NCBI GenBank assembly: GCA_964469055.1
Contig: CAYXXN010000135.1
Location: 1 to 7,071 of the forward strand
Source of the DNA: CAYXXN01 sp964469055
Lineage (GTDB): Bacteria; Acidobacteriota; Thermoanaerobaculia; Multivoradales; JAHEKO01
Direction of reading: 5' to 3'
DNA length: 7,071 bases
How positions within the stretch are numbered: position 1 is the stretch's first letter; each line of letters starts with the position of its first letter. Below the pieces are notes generated by a model. That model did not search any database. It was not told the DNA's origin and was given only the letters and a program-made list of their open reading frames with translations. Positions 1-4,847 of the stretch are shown here, piece by piece. Position numbers and translations under genes: made by a program.

Positions 1-1360
1 AGGCGTAGACGGCCTCCGAGCGACCGTAGCTGCCGCCCCGGTAGCGGGCCCCCGGGATGTAGACCATCGCCCCGCGCAACGAAGGGTGCAGGGAGTCGGC
101 GTGGATCGAGAGGAAGACCGTCTTGGCGGGCGAGCCGCCGTCCACGACCGCCCGGCGCAGCAGGCTGTTGGCGAGATACCAGCGCAGGTTGACGCCCACC
201 ACCGAGTCCGCGATCGGATAGGGCGGGTCGGTCAGGACGCGGTGACCGTGCGAGGTCGCGAGCTGGTCCCGGTCGGGCACGCTCCAGCTCGGACCGTCCT
301 GGGTCGTGCTGAAGACGCTGGCGGCAGTCGTGCCCTCGAGCAGCCGCTTGACCCTCAGCATGATGTCGTAGACGTAGACGCTCTCCCAGACGCCCACCAG
401 CGAGGCTCCCACGTCGCGCCCACCGTGCCCGGCATCCAGCACCACCGTGACCCCCTGGAGTCTCGTCGCCGTCACCGTGTTGTGGAACTGCGCGCTGGCG
501 ATGAGACTCGCCTCCCAGGCCTTGCGGTTCGGGTGCTCCGCCGGCAGGAACTCCGGCAGCAAGGCGTCGAGGGGGATCTTGACCTCGTAGCCGATCGGGA
601 TGTCGGTGACGTCGCGGATGGCGCTGCGCGCTGCGATGTCCGCCGCCAGGCTGTTGACGTCGTCGGCGAAGATCCGCCCGCTAAAGCGGACGACCACGCT
701 CGAGTAGAGCGCCTCGCCGGGCTGCAACCGGTAGATGGCGACTTCGCCGTCTGCGTCGCGGCCGTACTCGAGGTGGTACGGCGAGCCGGGAGGCAGGGCC
801 GCCCGCAGCGCCGGCCTCAGCAGACTGGCCGGCACCAGCACGACGGCGCCAGCGTTCAGATCCTCGTCCACCAGCCGATTCGCCTCGCGCACGACGCGGT
901 AGTCCTCGCCGCGACCGGTGAACCAAGCCGCGATCTGCCACAGGCTCTCCCGCGCGCCGCCCGCGTGGCGCACCTGGTGCTCCCAGCCGCCCGGCAGGCC
1001 GCGGTCGTCGGGGAAGAGCGCTCGCACGACGGCGAGCTGGCGCTCCGGCGTCAGCATCCCGAAGGGCACGCGGGTGCGCACGCCCACCAGCAGGCGCGAG
1101 CGACCGCCGTTGGCGGCGATGATGGCGGGGACGGCCTGGTCGGTGCCGCAGAAGCGGCCGGCAAAGCTCATCATGCCCTCGCCCCGCCGGGGCACGGCCT
1201 CGAGGTAGAGCTGTTGCGAGTCGGCCAGGACGGCGACGGTCCCGTCCGCCAGCTCGGCCCGCACGCTGACCCCGGCGCTCGCCGGAGCGCCCAGGGAAAG
1301 TAGAGCCAGGAAAACGCCAGCAGAGCCGTTTCCCCTTGTCTGATGGGCTCTTGCACCCAT
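1..1360 (-). CDS. Exported N-acetylmuramoyl-L-alanine amidase (Amidase_3) with LysM-like repeats, C-terminus beyond window
   Basis: This zinc amidase should cleave the bond between N-acetylmuramic acid and L-alanine in peptidoglycan, outside the cytoplasm. From the ATG at 1360 the frame is open for 453 codons and runs off the left edge. Residues 1-29 look like a signal peptide: basic start, hydrophobic core FLALLSL, possible cleavage after APASA. Three divergent LysM-like segments follow, at about 55-103, 128-181 and 209-268; the second is clearest (ESLWQIAAWF then VLVPASLL). The Amidase_3 domain opens with VVLDAGHGG. The visible zinc-ligand candidates are H312, E326 (in GVWES) and H420 (in FLSIHADS). 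The catalytic glutamate expected near the C-terminus lies outside the window. The E326-H420 spacing of 94 residues looks long for the family. No strong Shine-Dalgarno precedes the ATG. The fold is certain; the exact LysM boundaries are my estimate. A long open frame on the opposite strand is a GC-rich shadow. Confidence 0.93.
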   Translation of the reverse strand, partial: MGARAHQTRGNGSAGVFLALLSLGAPASAGVSVRAELADGTVAVLADSQQLYLEAVPRRGEGMMSFAGRFCGTDQAVPAIIAANGGRSRLLVGVRTRVPFGMLTPERQLAVVRALFPDDRGLPGGWEHQVRHAGGARESLWQIAAWFTGRGEDYRVVREANRLVDEDLNAGAVVLVPASLLRPALRAALPPGSPYHLEYGRDADGEVAIYRLQPGEALYSSVVVRFSGRIFADDVNSLAADIAARSAIRDVTDIPIGYEVKIPLDALLPEFLPAEHPNRKAWEASLIASAQFHNTVTATRLQGVTVVLDAGHGGRDVGASLVGVWESVYVYDIMLRVKRLLEGTTAASVFSTTQDGPSWSVPDRDQLATSHGHRVLTDPPYPIADSVVGVNLRWYLANSLLRRAVVDGGSPAKTVFLSIHADSLHPSLRGAMVYIPGARYRGGSYGRSEAVYA

Positions 1361-1373
1361 TTGTTAAAGTGAA

Positions 1374-1402
1374 ATCTTAGCAGGAAACGAAGTCCGTGTC
1401 GC
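1374..1402 (-). promoter_or_regulatory. Candidate sigma-70-like promoter for the amidase gene
   Basis: On the minus strand, GCGACA (1402-1397) is followed after 17 bp by TAAGAT (1379-1374). Each box matches the sigma-70 consensus at 4 of 6 positions. The predicted transcript start lies about 7 nt before the ATG at 1360, leaving a very short leader. The -35 box falls inside the first codons of the divergent tRNA nucleotidyltransferase gene. This is pattern matching in a short gap and is only moderately secure. Confidence 0.4.
1382..1387 (+). promoter_or_regulatory. Shine-Dalgarno site of the tRNA nucleotidyltransferase gene
   Basis: AGGAAA lies 8 nt before the GTG at 1396. It supports that GTG as the true start, since no ATG precedes the conserved domain in this frame. 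Confidence 0.6.
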
Positions 1403-1733
1403 CCTCAGAGCGGGATCGACCCACGGCGGAGCCGGCGGCCAGGCTGCAGCCACTCCTCGCCAGCGAGGCGGCCGCCGCCCTGCGCGCGGCGGCGGTGGGG
1501 GTGCCGACGCATCTCGTGGGCGGCGCCGTTCGCGACGCCCTGCTCGGCCGCCCGGCGCGCGACCTCGACGCCGTCGTCGAACGGGAGGGGGCCAGCATCG
1601 CGGCGCGACTCGCCGAGCGGTTGGGCGGCCGGGCGATCCCTCTCGGAGGCGACGCCTTCGCGGCCTGGCGCATCGCCCGCCGCGACCTTGTCGTCGACAT
1701 CTGGGACCGCGAGGGAGCGCCTCTGGCGACCGA
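1396..1733 (+). CDS. tRNA nucleotidyltransferase / poly(A) polymerase family, N-terminal part, interrupted by assembly gap
   Basis: This is the N-terminal head of a class II nucleotidyltransferase, the family that adds or repairs the 3' CCA of tRNA in the cytoplasm (some members are poly(A) polymerases). The GTG start at 1396 has a good ribosome-binding site. The family signature is clear: HLVGGAVRD at residues 39-47, the metal-binding DLD at 56-58, and the acidic strand VVDIWDRE at about 99-106 that carries the third carboxylate. The coding sequence then hits the N-run after GAPLAT, just where the family's conserved RRDF-type motif should follow. CCA-adding and poly(A)-adding activity cannot be told apart from this piece. 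The C-terminal part of the same gene resumes at 1834. The gene is divergent from the amidase gene, with 35 bp between the two start codons. Confidence 0.9.
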
Positions 1734-1833
1734 NNNNNNNNNNNNNNNNNNNNNNNNNNNNNNNNNNNNNNNNNNNNNNNNNNNNNNNNNNNNNNNNNNN
1801 NNNNNNNNNNNNNNNNNNNNNNNNNNNNNNNNN
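1734..1833. other. Assembly gap (100 Ns) inside the tRNA nucleotidyltransferase gene
   Basis: Exactly 100 consecutive Ns, the usual placeholder for a scaffold join of unknown length. The flanking coding pieces are in different frames relative to each other. Together they account for only about 200 residues of a family usually near 400 or more, so the true gap is probably several hundred bases rather than 100. No frameshift in the organism should be inferred from this. Confidence 0.97.
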
Positions 1834-2095
1834 CGAGCCGGCACAGGGCGGAGATTGGCGGCAGGCGGCGCGCGCTTTCGCCCTTCTCGCCCGGCGCCAC
1901 GGTGAGGAGATCTTCGACCCGCCACCCTTGCTCGACGGGCACGAACTCGGCCGCCTGACCGGCCTCGCGCCGGGCCCGGACCTCGGGCGGTGGGTGGCCC
2001 GCCTGCGGGGCCTGCAGATCGAAGGGGCGCTGCGAGATCCCGAGGGGGCGCGGCAATGGCTGGCGGCCGAGCTGGCCCGCTCCCCGGCGCCCTGA
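1834..2095 (+). CDS. tRNA nucleotidyltransferase / poly(A) polymerase family, C-terminal part after assembly gap
   Basis: About 86 codons are readable from 1835 to a TGA at 2093-2095. The segment GEEIFDPPPLLDGHEL, then a GLAPGPDLGR turn, then a helix around RLRGLQIEG and a final acidic/alanine-rich helix, matches the usual C-terminal tail of bacterial CCA-adding enzymes. There, a P-x-LL-x-G-x-[DE]-L stretch is followed by GLxPGPxxG and a Q-x-EG helix. I infer that it completes the gene starting at 1396, because strand, order and family agree and only the gap separates them. The stop codon is 6 bp from the convergent end of the PilT-like gene, leaving no room for a separate terminator. Confidence 0.85.
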
Positions 2096-2101
2096 GTCGC
2101 C

Positions 2102-3493
2102 TCAGCTCGCCAGGCGCTGGTTGAGCTCCCGGATGCGCTCCGAGAGCTTGTCGATCTTCTCTTGCGCCTCGCGTTTGACCCGGTTGTAGTCGTTGCGCAG
2201 CTTCTCCAGCTCCTGGCCGCCCTCCGTGACGCGCGAGCGCAGTTGTTGCTCCTGCTCGTCGCGCTGGCCGAGCGCCGCGAGGAGCTCTTCGACGCGCTGG
2301 TCCTTCTCCACCAGCCGGACGCGGTGGCGATCCTCTTGCTCTTCGTAGAGCTTGCGGTACTGCAGCAACTCCAGGATCTGCGAAAAGTCGGCAGGAGAGC
2401 TCATTTCGCCACCCCGTTCCTCGATCACCGGGAACATTTTGCGCAACTTCAGGGAAAGGTCTTCGGGATCCGCCGACTGGCGCATCGCCTCGACGTAGGT
2501 GATCGTGCCGTGAACGAGCAGCGCGATCAGCGATTGGTTCATCGACTGCATGCGATAGTACGCCACCGAGGACTCGAGCTCCTCGTGGATCGCGGCCGTG
2601 TTGCCCTTGAGGATCAGGTCGCTGATCTTCGGCGTGGCCCGCAGTACTTCGATCGCCGGCACCAGGCCCTTGCCGTCGGCGCGCTCCACCAACTTCATCG
2701 ACACGACGGACCTCAGCACCTGCTCGAGCTGCACCCGCACCTGCTTCTGCTGCTCGGAGGGGAAACTGTCGAGAATGCGGTCGATGCTCTGGGTGGCGCT
2801 GTTGGTGTGCAGCGTGGAGAAGACGAGGTGACCGGTCTCGGCAGCGGTGATCACGGTGGCGATCGTTTCGGGATCGCGCATCTCGCCGACCATGATGATG
2901 TCGGGGTCCTGGCGCACGGCGTTGCGCAGCGCCTCGCGGAAGGCGGGCGTGTCGGTTCCGACCTCGCGCTGGGAGATGGACGCCACGTCGTCGGTGAACA
3001 AGAACTCGATGGGATCCTCGATCGTGATGACGTGTGAGGAGCGCCGCTTGGCGATGCGGTTGATCAGCGCCGCCAGCGTCGTCGACTTGCCGCTGCCGGT
3101 GGGGCCCGTGATCAGCACCAGGCCCATCGGCAGGTCGCAGAGCTCGGCGAGGACCTCGGGGAGGTTCAGCGCGTCGAGGTCCAGGATCTGGATCGGGATG
3201 CGCCGGAAGGTGGCGGCCAGCGTGCCGCGCTGCAGGTAGACGCTGCCGCGGAACCGAGCCAGGCCGTGCACGCCGTAGCCGATGTCGACCGCGAGGCGTT
3301 CCTCGAGCCGCTCGCGCTGCGCCGGCGTGAGGATCTCACCGACCATGCGCGCGATCTCCTCCGGCTTGAGGGCCTCGGAGTCGATGGGCATCAGCTTGCC
3401 GTGGACGCGCAGCAGGGGCGGCCGCGTCGGCTTGAGGTGCAGATCCGAGGCGCCCCGGTCGGTGGCCAGCCGCAACAGCTGATCCAGGTGCAT
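2102..3493 (-). CDS. pilT: Type IV pilus retraction ATPase, PilT/PilU-like, with C-terminal coiled-coil extension
   Basis: This hexameric cytoplasmic motor of the secretion-ATPase family is expected to power retraction of type IV pili. The 463-residue protein opens with the family's N-terminal domain (GASDLHLKPTRPPLLRVHGK, residues 14-33). The ATPase core is intact: Walker A GPTGSGKST at 130-138, Asp box VITIEDPIEF at 155-164, Walker B DPDIIMVGEMRD at 196-207 with catalytic E204, and His box AAETGHLVFSTLHT at 217-230. The tail of the core (ISDLILKGN, then RMQSMNQSL) resembles PilU as much as PilT, so the symbol is a family label. Usual PilT proteins end near residue 350-370. This one continues through about residue 463 as a charged heptad-rich coiled coil beginning near SQILELLQYRKLYEEQ. 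The gene lies 65 bp downstream of lexA on the same strand. No Shine-Dalgarno is obvious. Confidence 0.95.
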   Translation of the reverse strand: MHLDQLLRLATDRGASDLHLKPTRPPLLRVHGKLMPIDSEALKPEEIARMVGEILTPAQRERLEERLAVDIGYGVHGLARFRGSVYLQRGTLAATFRRIPIQILDLDALNLPEVLAELCDLPMGLVLITGPTGSGKSTTLAALINRIAKRRSSHVITIEDPIEFLFTDDVASISQREVGTDTPAFREALRNAVRQDPDIIMVGEMRDPETIATVITAAETGHLVFSTLHTNSATQSIDRILDSFPSEQQKQVRVQLEQVLRSVVSMKLVERADGKGLVPAIEVLRATPKISDLILKGNTAAIHEELESSVAYYRMQSMNQSLIALLVHGTITYVEAMRQSADPEDLSLKLRKMFPVIEERGGEMSSPADFSQILELLQYRKLYEEQEDRHRVRLVEKDQRVEELLAALGQRDEQEQQLRSRVTEGGQELEKLRNDYNRVKREAQEKIDKLSERIRELNQRLAS

Positions 3494-3502
3494 AGTCGCC
3501 GG

Positions 3503-3508
3503 ATTCTA
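3503..3508 (-). promoter_or_regulatory. Candidate -10 box immediately upstream of pilT
   Basis: Read on the minus strand this is TAGAAT (5 of 6 to the sigma-70 consensus), placed 9 nt before the ATG at 3493. Transcription from it would begin only a few nucleotides before the start codon. No good -35 box is spaced correctly; that region is instead occupied by an inverted repeat. It could be a factor-dependent promoter or chance. Confidence 0.3.
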
Positions 3509-3517
3509 CACAAGCGG

Positions 3518-3533
3518 GACAGCCGAGGCTGTC
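3518..3533. repeat. Short inverted repeat between lexA and pilT
   Basis: The sequence gacagcc-ga-ggctgtc is a perfect 7-bp inverted repeat around 2 bases. It sits 25-40 bp before the pilT start, at the place of a -35 region. No T-run follows it in the lexA direction, so it is a poor intrinsic terminator. It could be an operator, a weak attenuator, or chance in GC-rich sequence. Confidence 0.4.
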
Positions 3534-3558
3534 TCCCGTCTCGCCCCTCCGAGCCCGC

Positions 3559-4188
3559 TCAATCGTAGCGGCGCATGAGACCCACGACCACGCCCTGAAT
3601 CCGGAGGCTGCCGGCCGGCACGAGGATCGGTCGCAAGCCCGGCGCCGCCCCCTGCAGGCGCACGCGATCCCCCTCCGGGTAGTAGCGCTTGAGGGTCGCT
3701 TCCTCTCCGACCAGCGCCACGACCATCTCCCCCGCCTCCGCCCGCTCCCGCCGCCGCACGATGACGAGGTCGCCGTCGTGGATGCCTTCGTCGACCATCG
3801 AGTCACCCGCCACTCGCAGTACGTAGTGCTCGCTGACGCGGCCGCGGAGGAGGTGCTCGGGGACCCCCACCCGCTCGTCGCCGGGCAGCGCCTCGATCGG
3901 CCGGCCGGCGGCGATCCGACCGAAGAAGGGGAGCTCCTGGGCGCGCGCGCCGCCGCCGAGCGCCAAGGCCGTCTCGCCCAGCTCGAGGCCGCGCTTCTGA
4001 TGCGCACGCCGCACGAGGTAGCCCTTGCGCTCGAGCAGCTTCAGGTGCTTGTGCGCGGTACCGTAGGAGGAGTAGCCGAACCGCTCGCAGATCTCGCGGT
4101 GGGTCGGCGCGATGCCGTGGCGACGTTGGAAGGAGGCGATGAAGTCGAGGATCTCCTTCTGGCGGCGAGTGAGGAAGGCGGCAGGCAC
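3559..4188 (-). CDS. lexA: LexA, SOS-response repressor and self-cleaving serine peptidase
   Basis: LexA represses SOS genes and, on contact with RecA filaments, cuts itself and releases them. With the GTG at 4188 as start the protein has 209 residues. The N-terminal winged-helix DNA-binding domain begins FLTRRQKEILDFI, with the helix-turn-helix region near PTHREICERFGYSSYGTAHK (29-48). The S24 peptidase half is complete: cleavage site A94-G95 in RIAAGRP, catalytic S130 in VAGDSM, and K167 in ATLKRYY. The frame stays open upstream to an ATG at 4299, but the extra 37 residues do not belong to the family and would cover the gene's own promoter, so I prefer the GTG. That GTG sits 7 nt after a -10-like box, with no Shine-Dalgarno, which suggests a leaderless transcript. 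The gene lies upstream of pilT and divergent from the bactofilin. Confidence 0.94.
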   Translation of the reverse strand: MPAAFLTRRQKEILDFIASFQRRHGIAPTHREICERFGYSSYGTAHKHLKLLERKGYLVRRAHQKRGLELGETALALGGGARAQELPFFGRIAAGRPIEALPGDERVGVPEHLLRGRVSEHYVLRVAGDSMVDEGIHDGDLVIVRRRERAEAGEMVVALVGEEATLKRYYPEGDRVRLQGAAPGLRPILVPAGSLRIQGVVVGLMRRYD

Positions 4189-4195
4189 GAGAGGC

Positions 4196-4224
4196 AGTCT
4201 AGGCGGAAACAGAGCGTAAAGCAA
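4196..4224 (-). promoter_or_regulatory. lexA promoter (sigma-70-like), transcript predicted leaderless
   Basis: On the minus strand, TTGCTT (4224-4219) is followed by a 17-bp spacer and TAGACT (4201-4196). The GTG start codon at 4188 comes 7 nt after the -10 box, where transcription would be expected to begin. The matches are 3 of 6 (with the key TTG) and 4 of 6. Confidence 0.5.
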
Positions 4225-4244
4225 GGCTGTCCGGTAGCGCTCGT

Positions 4245-4260
4245 CTGCTGGAAGTAGCAG
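4245..4260. repeat. Inverted repeat CTGCT-N6-AGCAG between the divergent lexA and bactofilin promoters
   Basis: The sequence ctgctggaagtagcag pairs 5 bp on each side of 6 bases. It has the CTG-N10-CAG outline of the enterobacterial LexA box and lies in the lexA control region, 21 bp from the lexA -35 box and 6 bp from the bactofilin -35 candidate. LexA operators differ greatly between phyla, so an autoregulatory site is only a possibility. Confidence 0.3.
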
Positions 4261-4266
4261 CCGTCC

Positions 4267-4298
4267 TTGACTTTGCGGGCCCAGGCGTCTACCTTGCA
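4267..4298 (+). promoter_or_regulatory. Promoter region of the bactofilin gene, with overlapping sigma-70-like and sigma-54-like elements
   Basis: TTGACT (4267-4272) is followed after 17 bp by TACCTT (4290-4295), a 5 of 6 -35 box with a weak -10 box. Overlapping it, GGC at 4284-4286 and TTGCA at 4294-4298 place GG and GC exactly 10 bp apart, the core of a sigma-54 -24/-12 element. Either would leave an untranslated leader of roughly 25-35 nt that contains the Shine-Dalgarno site. Confidence 0.4.
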
Positions 4299-4319
4299 AA
4301 GAATCGCCAGCATTTCACT

Positions 4320-4326
4320 AGAGGAG
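4320..4326 (+). promoter_or_regulatory. Shine-Dalgarno site that fixes the bactofilin start
   Basis: AGAGGAG lies 9 nt before the GTG at 4336. The frame is open upstream to a TTG at 4267, but that TTG is part of the promoter candidate, so the GTG is the better start. Confidence 0.65.
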
Positions 4327-4335
4327 CCACCGACT

Positions 4336-4836
4336 GTGTGGAAGAAGACCGAAGACGAAGCTGCTGCCTCGAGCCTGCCCGCGACTCCTTCCCCTCCGGT
4401 CCCGCCACGTCCCAGCGGCGGCGCGCCGGCGGCCTCGATCGGCGCCTCGATCCTGATCAAGGGCGACGTCGAGGGCACGGAGGACCTCGCCCTCCACGGC
4501 CGCCTGGAGGGCACGCTCTCCCTGCGCAAGAACCACGTGCTCGTCGGCCGTGACGGCAAGCTCAAGGGCGACGTCTACGGTCGCTCGATCCACGTCGAGG
4601 GCGAGGTGCGCGGCAACCTGTACGGTAGCCAGGAAGTGATCCTGCGCTCCTCGGGGCGCGTGCACGGCAACATCGTCTCGCCGCGCGTGACTCTGGAGAA
4701 CGGGTCGCGCTTCAAGGGCGCTATCGACATGGAGGGCGCGCGCGAGGAAGGCACCGGCGAGGCCCGTCCCGAGCGCAGTGCCGTCGTCAGCCCCACCACT
4801 TCCTCGGACCGCGCCGCCGCGGCGCAGGTCGGCTGA
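4336..4836 (+). CDS. Bactofilin (polymerising cytoskeletal scaffold)
   Basis: Bactofilins form nucleotide-independent filaments, often at the inner face of the membrane, and position cell-wall or motility machinery. The 166-residue protein has a short N-terminal stretch MWKKTEDE, then a Pro/Ala-rich flexible linker (about 15-34). The bactofilin domain spans about 35-134 and shows the repeating short beta-helix turns of the family: ILIKGDVEG, LHGRLEGTL, VLVGRDGKLKGDV, IHVEGEVRGNLYG, VILRSSGRVHGNI, VTLENGSRFKGAIDM. The C-terminal tail (135-166) is low-complexity and probably disordered. A strong Shine-Dalgarno supports the GTG start. It is the first gene of a plus-strand run, 11 bp before the methyltransferase-like gene and divergent from lexA. 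The amidase elsewhere in the window fits the known link between bactofilins and peptidoglycan enzymes, but is not adjacent. Confidence 0.93.
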   Translation: MWKKTEDEAAASSLPATPSPPVPPRPSGGAPAASIGASILIKGDVEGTEDLALHGRLEGTLSLRKNHVLVGRDGKLKGDVYGRSIHVEGEVRGNLYGSQEVILRSSGRVHGNIVSPRVTLENGSRFKGAIDMEGAREEGTGEARPERSAVVSPTTSSDRAAAAQVG

Positions 4837-4847
4837 TCCCGCACGGC

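Noticed and set aside
86..1303. Plus-strand open frame of 405 codons opposite the amidase gene
   Set aside because: Its translation is Arg/Gly/Val/Asp-rich without family motifs, while the minus strand encodes an unmistakable amidase across the same span. It is a shadow frame produced by high GC content at third codon positions.
1396..2095. A frameshift or pseudogene call for the tRNA nucleotidyltransferase
   Set aside because: The frame difference is measured across a 100-N placeholder of unknown true length, so it says nothing about the real reading frame.
2162..3037. Plus-strand open frame of 291 codons opposite pilT
   Set aside because: The Leu/His/Arg-rich translation has no recognisable domain. 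The minus strand carries all PilT ATPase motifs.
3518..3533. The inverted repeat as a rho-independent terminator of lexA
   Set aside because: The loop would be only 2-4 nt and no T-run follows in the lexA direction. It is kept only as an inverted repeat.
3778..4257. Plus-strand open frame of 159 codons opposite lexA
   Set aside because: It lies opposite the complete LexA coding sequence and its promoter, and shows no motif of its own.
4189..4299. N-terminal extension of LexA to an ATG at 4299
   Set aside because: The extra 37 residues match nothing in LexA and would turn the -35/-10 promoter candidate into coding sequence. The conserved domain starts right after the GTG at 4188.
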